This document shows positions 7,595 to 16,049 of a stretch of DNA of 64,000 nucleotides, one piece after another. The notes beneath the pieces are model-generated. The model was given only the letters and a program-made list of their open reading frames with translations, was not told the DNA's origin and made no database searches. Where the stretch lies: IMG/VR virus record IMGVR_UViG_3300022935_000005, positions 186,001 to 250,000 of that record; one strand, 5' to 3'. A program made the position numbers and the translations under genes. Position 1 is the stretch's first letter. Each line of letters opens with the position of its first letter. The stretch comes from a virus.

Positions 7595-8470
7595 TTGAAG
7601 AATTTGCAAGACAAGCTTTTTGAAGCAGTACTTAAACGTCTGGTGTCTTCTCGTCTTGAAGAGTGTATCATCGTCGCCGGCGAGACGCAGGGTAAAAATA
7701 TCTTAGCTAAGTCTCGAGACAGAAACTATCATGCGCGTGTCGAGATAATCAGAGACCTATTAGATGACGGGACAGAAGTCGTTTACTTTGAGGATCTTGA
7801 TACTGGGTACGCTGAAGGTATGAACTCCCACGGCTTGGGAGTGGTGAATGCTGCCCTATCCATCAGCGATGACGAGAATGCAGTGAAAGGTAAAGTGAGA
7901 TCAGACGATGGTCCCAGAATGATTCAAGCCTTAAAGCATTCCAGCATAGACGATGCTGTCAAGTCTCTTGTCGGTTATAAGGGCGGCATTAAAGGTCATA
8001 CTTTCGTAGGGACTCCAGACGCAGTTTACAGTATAGAAATGTCATCCGAACACACGCCTGTCATTAATAAGCTTGACCCAACAACAGGTTTCGACGTTCG
8101 AACCAACCACGGTAAAGATCACCATGGTGCTGGGTACACTCCTGACAGACGCCCAAAAGATTACATGTCTTCTAAGATTAGAAAGGCTCAAGCAGAAGTG
8201 GAGCTAGCTGGAGTCAATGATTTTGATGAAGTCGCTCCTGCTTTAGCGAAGCAACACTTTGATCACGACTCAAATGATAACATGCTTCGTAGAGTACCAG
8301 ACAAAGCCGGGATGGTAACGACGAGTCAAGTGGCGATGCATCTTCCAAAAAGAGAGTTCGTATTCTACTACTTCCCAAACGAATGCGATTTTGAGGGCAT
8401 CGTCGATAAAACACCTGATGATTATGAACCCAAGATCAACGTTCGTGTCGTTCGCCGCGACGAGAAGTAG
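7595..8470 (+). CDS. Ntn-hydrolase, C45/acyltransferase-like, with N-terminal tag
   Basis: A 291-residue protein. From residue 24 it matches the C45/choloylglycine-hydrolase style Ntn fold: Cys24, then KSRDRNY near 39-45 (GRNxD region) and GMNSHGLGVVNAALS near 79. In this family the catalytic Cys must be exposed as the new N-terminus by cleavage. Here Cys24 directly follows RLEE at the end of an amphipathic leader (MKNLQDKLFEAVLKRLV), so removal of the leader after an L-x-E motif would activate it. Start is TTG after AATAGGAG. Substrate (an amide or peptide bond) unknown. Confidence 0.7.
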   Translation: MKNLQDKLFEAVLKRLVSSRLEECIIVAGETQGKNILAKSRDRNYHARVEIIRDLLDDGTEVVYFEDLDTGYAEGMNSHGLGVVNAALSISDDENAVKGKVRSDDGPRMIQALKHSSIDDAVKSLVGYKGGIKGHTFVGTPDAVYSIEMSSEHTPVINKLDPTTGFDVRTNHGKDHHGAGYTPDRRPKDYMSSKIRKAQAEVELAGVNDFDEVAPALAKQHFDHDSNDNMLRRVPDKAGMVTTSQVAMHLPKREFVFYYFPNECDFEGIVDKTPDDYEPKINVRVVRRDEK

Positions 8471-8514
8471 AAGCGTAAAGTACATCTGGATGATTCTTCT
8501 TATAATACTAAAGG

Positions 8515-9258
8515 ATGGAAAAGAAGATTAAGAAAGTGGTGGCGTTTGATTTTGACGACACCTTGGCCGTTACGAACTCACACGTAGGGATAAGGTCTAA
8601 TTTACTCGAGAATGCTTTCACCATTGCATCTCGTCTCGGATTAGATATCGCCTCCCGAGACGAAGACTGGATCTGGGTTAACTCGACCAACTACGAGACT
8701 TTTCTGTCTTTTTCTAGTGTGTCGATATCTGATTTTGAATATGATTATTCAGAAACAATGGCAGTAGATTTAGATTCAGTGTCCCCAATCCCTTCAATGA
8801 TTATACAGTTGAAGGAATATCTCGCAGATCCCGATTGTTTGGTAATAATCTTGACGGCAAGGGCAGGCTACACTGACGTCTGGAGTCCTGTGAATAAGTG
8901 TGTAATTCCCTCCACAAACAGAGAGGGTATCGCTTCGTTCCTTAATTCACAAGGAATTATCATTCCTGATCACCACATCCATACCGTAGGTGATGTAGCT
9001 GCTGAAGGTGGTCTTACATCAGTGGCTAAGGCGAATGTTTTATCTCATTATGCGATCGCCTACCAACCTGAGGAAATCATATTTTATGATGACAGCGAGA
9101 GAAATATCGCTCGCGCGTCCAAGATACACTTGAGAGAAGGTGTAAATTCCAGGATCACGCTAAACTACGTAAAAGACGGTCATGTCGCACGTTCCGTCCA
9201 GAGCAATAAAGGGTTAAAACAGTGGTTGTACCGCATATTTAAGACTATGCTGGAGTAA
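8515..9258 (+). CDS. HAD-superfamily phosphatase
   Basis: A 247-residue HAD hydrolase. AFDFDDTLAVT at residues 10-20 supplies the catalytic Asp pair, LTARAGY motif II, and FYDDSERN motif IV. The enzyme is related to the tagged HAD protein at 14525-15073 (FDFDDTLAVT in both), but here no amphipathic tag precedes the catalytic domain. Possible roles are nucleotide 5'/3' phosphatase. A stop-start overlap of one base joins it to the next gene. Confidence 0.8.
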   Translation: MEKKIKKVVAFDFDDTLAVTNSHVGIRSNLLENAFTIASRLGLDIASRDEDWIWVNSTNYETFLSFSSVSISDFEYDYSETMAVDLDSVSPIPSMIIQLKEYLADPDCLVIILTARAGYTDVWSPVNKCVIPSTNREGIASFLNSQGIIIPDHHIHTVGDVAAEGGLTSVAKANVLSHYAIAYQPEEIIFYDDSERNIARASKIHLREGVNSRITLNYVKDGHVARSVQSNKGLKQWLYRIFKTMLE

Positions 9259-10067
9259 TGCCTGTGAAAGACCTGAGAAAACTAGTTTCCCTGCTTTTAG
9301 AAGAAGGGTACCAAAGCCATACTTTCGAGCCCGTAGTTGGTGATATTGTTGCCAATGATAACCCAAACTGTAAGCATCGAGGATCGATTGGCAGAGTCCT
9401 AACCATCCAAGCTCTGGATAATGACCAGGGAAAGACGGCGTCTTACGAATGCTTAAACTCTGGAGATGAGTGGGAAGAAGGTGATGTTTTAACAAAGACG
9501 CTCGATCAGTTGGTACCTGCTGTCTCAAAAGACTTCGCGTATCATATGACGAATGGTCTAGGCATGACTGAATCGATATATCGCCCCGGTTCCAGAGCTT
9601 TTTTTGACCTCGTAAGAGAGTTTCGAGTTTTGTCTCACAGAGGAGCCTACTCACCCTCCTACTTCGAGTCGTACTATCTTTTTGAGACTGACTTGGGCGA
9701 ATATGGTATGTATGATGGTCACCCGGTACCGCTTGACTGGCCAATGCCAGATGAAGACCTTTTCGAAGCAGAATATAAGGGCCGGGATGTCGACCTGAAT
9801 TCTCCTATGAGATCTTCTGGGCCTAAGAAGTACAAGGTCTACACCAAGAATGATAAGGGTAACGTTATCCAAGTTAACTTTGGAGACGCCAAGGGTGGGT
9901 TATCAGCAAAGATGGACGATGATGATGCCCGAGCGAACTTTGCTTCTCGGCACAATTGTGATAGTAAAGCAAAGGAAGATAAGACCAAGCCAGGCTACTG
10001 GTCCTGTCGGCTGCCCAGGTACTGGAAAGAGCTTGGGTTTAAGAAGAATAGTTATAGATTTTGGTAG
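9258..10067 (+). CDS. tagged protein with conserved phage C-terminal domain
   Basis: A 269-residue protein. The first 16 residues (MPVKDLRKLVSLLLEE) form an amphipathic helix ending in an L-x-E motif, like the tags of its neighbours. The last ~90 residues (KKYKVYTKNDKGNVIQVNFG ... ARHNCDSKAKEDKTKPGYW region) match a domain I know as a C-terminal module of many large marine-phage proteins, with a conserved Cys pair and RxW residues. Middle part unknown. Probably packaged or structural (inference). Confidence 0.6.
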   Translation: MPVKDLRKLVSLLLEEGYQSHTFEPVVGDIVANDNPNCKHRGSIGRVLTIQALDNDQGKTASYECLNSGDEWEEGDVLTKTLDQLVPAVSKDFAYHMTNGLGMTESIYRPGSRAFFDLVREFRVLSHRGAYSPSYFESYYLFETDLGEYGMYDGHPVPLDWPMPDEDLFEAEYKGRDVDLNSPMRSSGPKKYKVYTKNDKGNVIQVNFGDAKGGLSAKMDDDDARANFASRHNCDSKAKEDKTKPGYWSCRLPRYWKELGFKKNSYRFW

Positions 10068-10073
10068 GGGATT

Positions 10074-10856
10074 ATGAGACCATTTAAACAAGTCACGATA
10101 TCAGAGGGCGTTTTTGTTAGGGAGTTTTCTGGCGATGTAGACTCAGAAGAGCTCGTCTGGCACCGTGATCAAGAAGACAGACTTATTACGGTGACCGAGT
10201 CTGCTGGCTGGAAGATTCAGCGTGATAATGAGATGCCCGTGGAGATGAAGTCTGGAGATCAATTCTTTATTCCTGCCCTCGAGTGGCACAGGGTCATCAA
10301 GGGCACCGGAAGTTTGTTGATTGAAGTCGACACCAAGGCCGCGCATCCAAGACAGTACGGGGCATCTCAGGGCTCGAAGCGTGATAAACAGCTTGACCAG
10401 ACCAAGAAGGATCTAGAGAAAGCAAAGCAACTTCGTAAGGACGGAAAATCAAAGCAAGCTGATGAGCTTGAGAAAAGAGCATATGCCCGCCGGGACCGCA
10501 TGGAAAAGCAACAAAGAGAAAAGAAAGGGTTCGAAAACACTCCTCGTTCCGATACCAAGAAAGAGTCAATCGATAACGACGATGCAGTTTTAAGAGCTTT
10601 TGTGGAAGAGCTTCTTCTTTCTGAGAAGAAGACGAAAATGTCTAAGAAGACAGAAAAGGCTTTGGAGAAAAAAGCGAAAGAAAAGGGATACACTCTTGGA
10701 TCTGTCAAACAGGAATACAGGAAGGGTCTCGGCGCTTATTATAGCAGCGGGTCTCGAAAAGGAATGACTGCACATCAGTGGGCCATGGCAAGAGTCAATT
10801 CAGCGACTCCCTCTAAGTCTTGGGCTGTTGTTAAGAAATCGAAGGCAAAGAAATGA
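10074..10856 (+). CDS. cupin-like domain, internal tag, DUF5824-like C-terminus
   Basis: A 260-residue three-part protein. Residues ~20-90 form a cupin-like beta-barrel (VWHRDQEDRLITV ... GDQFFIPALEWHRVIKG) seen in marine myophages. Residues ~100-165 are highly charged and probably coiled coil. Then DDAVLRAFVEELLLSEKK is a tag-like helix with L-S-E, and the C-terminus (KQEYRKGLGAYYSSGSR, AHQWAMARVNS) is a small domain found as a module in phage head or tail proteins. The order suggests a polyprotein cut at the internal tag. Confidence 0.6.
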   Translation: MRPFKQVTISEGVFVREFSGDVDSEELVWHRDQEDRLITVTESAGWKIQRDNEMPVEMKSGDQFFIPALEWHRVIKGTGSLLIEVDTKAAHPRQYGASQGSKRDKQLDQTKKDLEKAKQLRKDGKSKQADELEKRAYARRDRMEKQQREKKGFENTPRSDTKKESIDNDDAVLRAFVEELLLSEKKTKMSKKTEKALEKKAKEKGYTLGSVKQEYRKGLGAYYSSGSRKGMTAHQWAMARVNSATPSKSWAVVKKSKAKK

Positions 10857-11221
10857 AAGTTACAAAAACACATTTGAAGCAGCTGATTGAAACAGCGGTT
10901 TTAAAGGAACAAGTTAGGGGATTGCTCATAGAGCGGATGTCTGTGGCAACAGTTAGTGACATCACAAGATTTAGACCATCGATAGAAGAGTGGGCTGAAG
11001 TTCTTGTGGATGAACTACAGAAAAAAGCTGAGAGGATGAAGGGGCTTGATGATAAAAGGCGGAATAGCATTATTACTATGCTGGTTGATGCAGTCGCCAA
11101 GTCTTTGATCAGCTCGACAGGTTCGATGACGGTCTCTAGTCTTGAGCGACAGAAAAAAGACAAAGAAGAAGAACAATACAAAAAGATGAGAGACTCAAGG
11201 CGTTACGGATATAGCGGATAA
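10853..11221 (+). CDS. small tagged protein
   Basis: A 122-residue helical, charged protein beginning MKVTKTHLKQLIETAVLKEQ, a variant of the MKITKxQLRRIIKEE tag that dominates 52-56 kb. L-K-E at the tag end fits the (L/I)-x-E pattern. The remainder is helical with a Lys/Glu-rich end. It overlaps the previous gene by four bases. Confidence 0.65.
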   Translation: MKVTKTHLKQLIETAVLKEQVRGLLIERMSVATVSDITRFRPSIEEWAEVLVDELQKKAERMKGLDDKRRNSIITMLVDAVAKSLISSTGSMTVSSLERQKKDKEEEQYKKMRDSRRYGYSG

Positions 11222-11227
11222 AAGACA

Positions 11228-11497
11228 ATGAGAATCACAAGACGACAACTTAGAGACATTATCCGTGAAGCTCTCGAGCTTGATGAAGACGTCCGCAAGC
11301 GCGGAGACGAGTGGTGTGCTTATGTCGATGACAAGCTGACCAAGGCAGAGAAAGAAAACAACCCCAAGAAATATAAGGGTAAGAAGGTCGGAAGTGTCCA
11401 GCGAACCAAGTCAGGCAAAATCAGGATGAAGGCTCGTGCTTGCTACAAATCAAAGAAAAAGGCCAACAATGCAATGGCCGCAGCAATGATGGGATAA
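11228..11497 (+). CDS. small tagged basic protein
   Basis: An 89-residue protein with the tag MRITRRQLRDIIREALEL. The remainder is basic (PKKYKGKKVGSVQRTKSGK, CYKSKKKANNA) with two Cys residues, consistent with nucleic-acid binding. Function unknown; the operon position between tagged genes suggests a packaged protein. Confidence 0.65.
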   Translation: MRITRRQLRDIIREALELDEDVRKRGDEWCAYVDDKLTKAEKENNPKKYKGKKVGSVQRTKSGKIRMKARACYKSKKKANNAMAAAMMG

Positions 11498-11500
11498 CAA

Positions 11501-11845
11501 ATGTCTACTAGCCCGGAGCTTTACACATATCGAGCGTTCGTTAGGAAAGTGTACGATGGGGATACGGTCACAGTTGACGTCGATCTCGGGTGGTCAGTTG
11601 TGCTCAAAGCTCAAAAGATCCGCCTCGTCCGCATTAATGCTCCAGAAGTTCGTGGAGAACAGCGCACGGAAGGTCTAAAATCTAGAGACGCTTTACGAGA
11701 CAAAATCGGAAACAAGTGGGTAAAGATCAAAACTGAAAAGGATAAGAAGGGTAAATTCGGCCGATGGCTCGGAGAGATCTGGCTTGAAGACGAGTGCGTC
11801 AATGATTGGCTTCTCAAGGAAGGTCATGCTGAGGAGTATAAATGA
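11501..11845 (+). CDS. thermonuclease-like nuclease (SNase fold)
   Basis: A 114-residue staphylococcal-nuclease domain. KVYDGDTVTVDVDLG carries the calcium-binding Asp residues, IRLVRINAPEVRG the first catalytic Arg, RTEGLKSRDAL the catalytic Glu region, and KKGKFGRWLGEIW the second catalytic Arg. Short SNase proteins are common in marine phages. No signal peptide or tag, so it probably acts in the cytoplasm. Overlaps the next gene by four bases. Confidence 0.85.
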   Translation: MSTSPELYTYRAFVRKVYDGDTVTVDVDLGWSVVLKAQKIRLVRINAPEVRGEQRTEGLKSRDALRDKIGNKWVKIKTEKDKKGKFGRWLGEIWLEDECVNDWLLKEGHAEEYK

Positions 11846-13137
11846 GTCTACTGCTAGAATACAGTAAGTACAATCCTGTGATAAGGGATAGAAGCTATAT
11901 CACTGAAGTTTTAGGGATTAAAGTCCCTCTGTACGAGTCGTATGAGTACTATACTCCAGAGCTACAGTCAAGGATTATTCGAGAGCACTTGCTTCTTGAG
12001 GGCTTCTTTGACGGTTTAAAGAGACTGAAGGATGACGCTCTATTATTCGGTAAATCTCTTAAGCAGATAATCACTAAACCTGACCTCATTGGATCGTTTG
12101 TGGCGGCCCTCAATAAGATGGTACTTAACAAGATGATTAGACCGATAGGGTCTTTTCTTAAGATGGTCAAGGAGAAGCTTACTGAGTTGGGGGCGGACAA
12201 GTTTCCGACGTTCATAAAGTTTGCAGACGGCTTGCTTACAAGCCTCAATAAGATCTTAGAAAAAGTGAATGGTCTAGATGGGTGGAAGAAAGCTGTGGGA
12301 GCGATGAGCTTAGCATTATCCATGAAATACATCTGGAACGAGATCGGTGAGCTGATCGAAGAAGGTCAAAAGAAGATTGGAGAAGTGGTACCAGCTTTTG
12401 ACATAATCAAAGCAGCAGCGGAAGGAGCTGCTGAGGCCGCAGGCGATAAACTGGAGAAAGCCAAGGAGGCTGTAAAGGGTCTTTTGAGCTGGCTGAAAGA
12501 GCAGATAGTAGAGAAAGCCGGTGAATTTATAAAAGAGAAGCTTAAGGGTCTAGCTACGTCTGTTTTAGGGTCTGCGATATCAGGTGGTGTTAAAAAAGTC
12601 TGGGACACCCTTACAGCTCTTTACGGAGGAGCGAAATTTGTTATGGATACGTTAAATCCAGCGTTCAAGCGTTTTACACACAAAGTGACTGCCGAAAGTA
12701 CACTTCGTGAATACGTAAGAGAGCTTTTATCTGAGCAAGCCAGTTACGGGTCAGCAGACGGCCAGTCTCGGATTGTCAAAGTCAATAACATGAAGATTCG
12801 TATAGACTTAGAAGATCTAGACTACAGAGCCACTCAGCACTCTAGAGAGCGTCAGCACCGACATAAGGATTCTTCCGGCCGCGGATTCAAGATATCGGGT
12901 GATTCCATCCAGAGAGCTATTGACGCTGCAATTGGTAACATCATAAACGACTATGCCAATGGCGAACTCAGGAACAACGAGCGGTTCTTGATCGCCGCGA
13001 AAACAGGGAAAGGTGACCCGCTGAATATTGTTGGCGCTCTGAATATGCAGAAGGGTCCTGACGATTTTGCAGTTATTACAGTAATGAGAAAGCAGAATTT
13101 TATGTCTGATCTGCCGACGTACGAGGTGAGTCTATGA
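11842..13137 (+). CDS. multidomain helical protein with internal tag and nuclease-like C-terminus
   Basis: A 431-residue protein. Residues ~50-285 are long amphipathic and Ala-rich helices (possibly membrane-interacting or scaffold-like). Near residue 291 lies STLREYVRELLSEQ, an internal copy of the LLREYIRELLxE tag. After it, a ~130-residue domain has HSRERQHRH, a Ser/Thr-rich turn and AVITVMRKQN, which resembles the BECR (barnase/EndoU/colicin/RelE-like) ribonuclease pattern. A two-part protein matured at the internal tag is my inference; nuclease identity is tentative. Confidence 0.5.
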   Translation: MSLLLEYSKYNPVIRDRSYITEVLGIKVPLYESYEYYTPELQSRIIREHLLLEGFFDGLKRLKDDALLFGKSLKQIITKPDLIGSFVAALNKMVLNKMIRPIGSFLKMVKEKLTELGADKFPTFIKFADGLLTSLNKILEKVNGLDGWKKAVGAMSLALSMKYIWNEIGELIEEGQKKIGEVVPAFDIIKAAAEGAAEAAGDKLEKAKEAVKGLLSWLKEQIVEKAGEFIKEKLKGLATSVLGSAISGGVKKVWDTLTALYGGAKFVMDTLNPAFKRFTHKVTAESTLREYVRELLSEQASYGSADGQSRIVKVNNMKIRIDLEDLDYRATQHSRERQHRHKDSSGRGFKISGDSIQRAIDAAIGNIINDYANGELRNNERFLIAAKTGKGDPLNIVGALNMQKGPDDFAVITVMRKQNFMSDLPTYEVSL

Positions 13138-13442
13138 AGCTGTTATCATGGCTCAAACATCGATTAAGCCACAAACTAGAACATTTCTCCCTAGAAAATC
13201 TTAAACGTTTCCTGAAAGAAAACGGTCTCGCGTTTGTTGTTATATTTCTAGCGTGGGAGATTATCGAGGATGTACTTTTCCCGATCCTCTTTACCGTTTT
13301 AGGAACATACGTCCACCCTGTGTTTTACGCAGGTGTTCCAGCAGCTTGGCTCCTTTGTTTACACTGGCTAGCAGTACCACTGATGTGGGGTGCATGGGTA
13401 AAGATTAGAGGAAAAAGGAAAGACAATGAGCCTTCTTCGTGA
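13134..13442 (+). CDS. membrane protein
   Basis: A 102-residue protein with a charged amphipathic first ~30 residues followed by two strong transmembrane helices (around 32-57 and 64-90) and a basic C-terminus. It is coupled by four-base overlap to the previous gene and overlaps the next by 17 bases. Its place in the tagged-enzyme operon is notable; function unknown. Confidence 0.6.
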   Translation: MKLLSWLKHRLSHKLEHFSLENLKRFLKENGLAFVVIFLAWEIIEDVLFPILFTVLGTYVHPVFYAGVPAAWLLCLHWLAVPLMWGAWVKIRGKRKDNEPSS

Positions 13443-13950
13443 ATACATCAAAGAGATCCTAAATGAGGGTGTTGAGTTCCATGAGCTTGATTCGCCCTTA
13501 ACCTATAATAGATCACGTAACGTGAAGCGCTTGGCATATTGTGATACATCAGTCACCGAACCGCCAGAAGGTCATGACACATATTTCACGGAATATCAGA
13601 GGATGGAAAGATATGGAAAAACCGGCCGGCGTCTGAAGAAGCCACGAAAAGGTGAGCTAATCCCAGGAGTTTCGAATGTTTGTGTTATCGGCTTTCTTGA
13701 CTATCACCACTACGGTAAAACTGCAGAAGGAAAGGACATGTGGTACATTGACTACATGAAGACCCGGGGTGATTCAACAGGTCAAGGCGTTGCCAGTAAA
13801 CTCATAGATGAATTCTTTGAGAGGTACGTCGATCCAGACGGTGGGTACGTTCACTTCGGCAAGATGATGAGAAAAGAGATCGGGCATCTTAAAGACAAGA
13901 TGGCCGAGAAGTACCCTAATGCAGAAGTAATCGGGGCTGTGAATTATTGA
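13426..13950 (+). CDS. tagged GNAT-like acetyltransferase
   Basis: A 174-residue protein beginning with the tag MSLLREYIKEILNE. The segment WYIDYMKTRGDSTGQGVASK fits GNAT motif A (strand, then R/Q-x-x-G-x-G/A loop binding the acetyl-CoA pyrophosphate) followed by helix LIDEFFERY. Substrate is unknown. It starts a run of eight genes that all open with nearly the same peptide and each overlap the next by about four bases. Confidence 0.6.
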   Translation: MSLLREYIKEILNEGVEFHELDSPLTYNRSRNVKRLAYCDTSVTEPPEGHDTYFTEYQRMERYGKTGRRLKKPRKGELIPGVSNVCVIGFLDYHHYGKTAEGKDMWYIDYMKTRGDSTGQGVASKLIDEFFERYVDPDGGYVHFGKMMRKEIGHLKDKMAEKYPNAEVIGAVNY

Positions 13951-14528
13951 TGAGACTACTTCGCGAATACATAAGAGAGCTGCTGAAAGAATCTGTTGAT
14001 CCCAAGATCATGTCAATGATCGATCGTGCAGAAAAGGCTGGCTTCAAGGTCGTTGTTAGGAGTGGTTATACGGCTGTGTACGACCCTAATATCGATGTTT
14101 CAGACTGGTATGAGGGCTATATTGGTCCAGCAAACAGGGTAGCAGGTATATCTTGGAACCCAAGTCCGGGAGCACATGGGCAACCTTGTTCTGGCGCCAA
14201 GGAAGTATCAGTTTCCGGCGCCAAAGAATTCGGGATGGGTCCATTAGCTTATGACGTTGCGATCGAAGCTTCGGGTGGTCTAATGTCTGACAGGCTGGAG
14301 GTTTCGAAAGACGCAAGAAATGTGTGGAAACATTACATGAAGAAGCGACCTGACGTGATAATCCAACAACTTGACAACCTGAAAAACGAGCTCACCCCAG
14401 AAAGAGAAGACAACTGTGATCATCCAGATGGATTTTCGGTTAGCTCACCACTTACAAAAATGTACTCTAAGATTGGAACGCCAGTCATGGATGAGCTGCG
14501 ACGACGAGGGATGTTGGAAGAACAATGA
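13950..14528 (+). CDS. tagged protein, YDVAIE family, paralogue 1
   Basis: A 192-residue protein starting MRLLREYIRELLKE. It is one of three paralogues in this operon (also 15070 and 17508) that share SVDPKIMSM(I/V)DR, GPLAYDVAIEASGGL, a DVIIQQLD segment and a final GTPVMDELRRRGML. The family occurs widely in marine phages as I recall, without a firm function; an acyltransferase-like fold is possible. The first ~55 nucleotides are almost identical among the three, pointing to recent duplication. Confidence 0.65.
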   Translation: MRLLREYIRELLKESVDPKIMSMIDRAEKAGFKVVVRSGYTAVYDPNIDVSDWYEGYIGPANRVAGISWNPSPGAHGQPCSGAKEVSVSGAKEFGMGPLAYDVAIEASGGLMSDRLEVSKDARNVWKHYMKKRPDVIIQQLDNLKNELTPEREDNCDHPDGFSVSSPLTKMYSKIGTPVMDELRRRGMLEEQ

Positions 14529-15073
14529 GACTACTTCGTGAGTATATAAGGGAAATCTTGAGTGAGAACAAGCTGCGTGTCTTCGATTTTGATGACACAC
14601 TTGCTGTCACTGATTCCATGATTATACTTACTAAAGCGACGGGTGAGCAGATAAAGCAGACTCCTGGAGAGTGGGCCATATACATACCTGAACCCGGCGA
14701 TGAGTTCGATTACAGCGAGTTCGGCGGCGAGTTAATGAACCCTCGAGAAATCAAAGACTACATGAATATCCTCCGCCGCGTTTTGGGAGCAGGTACAGAC
14801 GGTCGCAAAGCTGTGATCTTAACTGCTCGTGCTGAAGTTGCTCGACAGGGCATCATTAACTTTTTACAAGACATTGGTCTCAACGTAAACGACATTGAGA
14901 TTGTAACGCTTGGTGAATCCGACCCACAATTTAAGGCGCGATGGATTGAAGACAAGATAAATAGCGGTTATGACGATGTGTATTTTGTCGATGACTCTGA
15001 TAAAAATATAGCGGCTGTGCAAGCGCTAGCTGTGAAATATCCCAATATAAAGTTGAGGACACAACTGGTATGA
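14525..15073 (+). CDS. tagged HAD-superfamily phosphatase
   Basis: A 182-residue HAD hydrolase fused directly to the tag MRLLREYIREILSE. The catalytic motif RVFDFDDTLAVTDS follows after only three residues, LTARAEV is motif II and FVDDSDKNI motif IV. The catalytic domain is a homologue of the tag-less protein at 8515-9258, so the tag is an addition to an otherwise complete enzyme. Likely a nucleotide or polynucleotide phosphatase. Confidence 0.78.
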   Translation: MRLLREYIREILSENKLRVFDFDDTLAVTDSMIILTKATGEQIKQTPGEWAIYIPEPGDEFDYSEFGGELMNPREIKDYMNILRRVLGAGTDGRKAVILTARAEVARQGIINFLQDIGLNVNDIEIVTLGESDPQFKARWIEDKINSGYDDVYFVDDSDKNIAAVQALAVKYPNIKLRTQLV

Positions 15074-15687
15074 AACTATTGCGCGAATACATAAGAGAGC
15101 TACTGAAAGAATCTGTTGACCCCAAGATCATGTCAATGATTGACAGAGCTGAAGCTGCAGGTTACAAAGTCAGACTGTTTGTGGTCCCAAAGCAGGGAGG
15201 ATCTGTCAGGTTGGTTGAACCCGGTGACAAACCTCTACGACTGGACGGCAAAAACGCAATAGGTTCGGTTGAATGGAGAAAACCAAAGTTCAGCGATCAT
15301 GGCAATTGCTCAGGCGGACAAAGCGTAGGTTGGTCTGAAGCTGATGGTGGATTCGGGCCGCTGTTATATGATGTTGCGATCGAAGCATCAGGCGGTTTAA
15401 TGCCCGATAGATTCGAAGTATCCGGTGAGGCAGAGGCAGTGTGGGATAGATACATGAACTCTCGTTCTGATGTTATTGTTCGCCAGCTGGATATCTTACC
15501 TGACTACGAAGAACCACAGATCACCCCCGACAATCCCAACGATGATTGCAGCCAAGTTCCAGCGCACGACATGCTGAAGGACAAGTGGCATACATCTTCC
15601 CTCAGCAAGATATACAGCAAGTCAGGTACTCCCGTTATTGATGAACTGATCAAGCGCGGCATGTTGATAGATAATAGGACAGTGTGA
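15070..15687 (+). CDS. tagged protein, YDVAIE family, paralogue 2
   Basis: A 205-residue relative of 13950-14528, with the same tag (MKLLREYIRELLKE), the shared VDPKIMSMIDRAEAAGYK, GPLLYDVAIEASGGL and C-terminal GTPVIDELIKRGML. The middle is more divergent, with acidic insert DNPNDDCSQ. Conservation of two Cys residues (GNCSGG and DDCSQ) across the three copies may mean a structural or metal site. Function unknown. Confidence 0.65.
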   Translation: MKLLREYIRELLKESVDPKIMSMIDRAEAAGYKVRLFVVPKQGGSVRLVEPGDKPLRLDGKNAIGSVEWRKPKFSDHGNCSGGQSVGWSEADGGFGPLLYDVAIEASGGLMPDRFEVSGEAEAVWDRYMNSRSDVIVRQLDILPDYEEPQITPDNPNDDCSQVPAHDMLKDKWHTSSLSKIYSKSGTPVIDELIKRGMLIDNRTV

Positions 15688-16049
15688 TGAATCTACTGCG
15701 CGAGTACGTAAGGGCTTTGCTTACTGAAAAGACTATCGCCATTGGCCAATGTTATCCCCATGCGATCAAGATGGCTCAACAGTCATCTGATGAAGAGTGG
15801 GATGATCTAGACAAGTTCAAGGTGGTCCACGGAAAAGTGACGAACAAATGGAATGATGAGTCATATGAGCATGCTTGGGTTGAAAAGGGTGACATGATAT
15901 TCGACTGGCAAACACACGTAACAAAGCCAGAAGGGATTCCAAAAGCTGTGTACTACGATAACTTCCAACCTGAAGCTTATGAAGAATACACTGCTGAAGA
16001 AGCTATAATCAATTGTACTAAGTCAGGGCAAGCGGGGCCTTGGAGATGA
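15687..16049 (+). CDS. tagged papain-like cysteine hydrolase candidate
   Basis: A 120-residue protein with tag MNLLREYVRALLTE. After it the pattern C22YPHA...VVHGKV...HAWVEKGDMIFDWQ suggests a Cys-His-Asp catalytic set as in small papain-like/transglutaminase folds (C, then HAWxE, then D). The domain begins only seven residues after the tag. Peptidase or deamidase activity is inferred from the motif spacing only. Confidence 0.5.
   Translation: MNLLREYVRALLTEKTIAIGQCYPHAIKMAQQSSDEEWDDLDKFKVVHGKVTNKWNDESYEHAWVEKGDMIFDWQTHVTKPEGIPKAVYYDNFQPEAYEEYTAEEAIINCTKSGQAGPWR

Noticed and set aside
8500-8514. TATAAT box just before the HAD gene at 8515
   Set aside because: It would give a transcript starting at or after the start codon, and no -35 element is in place; treated as chance.
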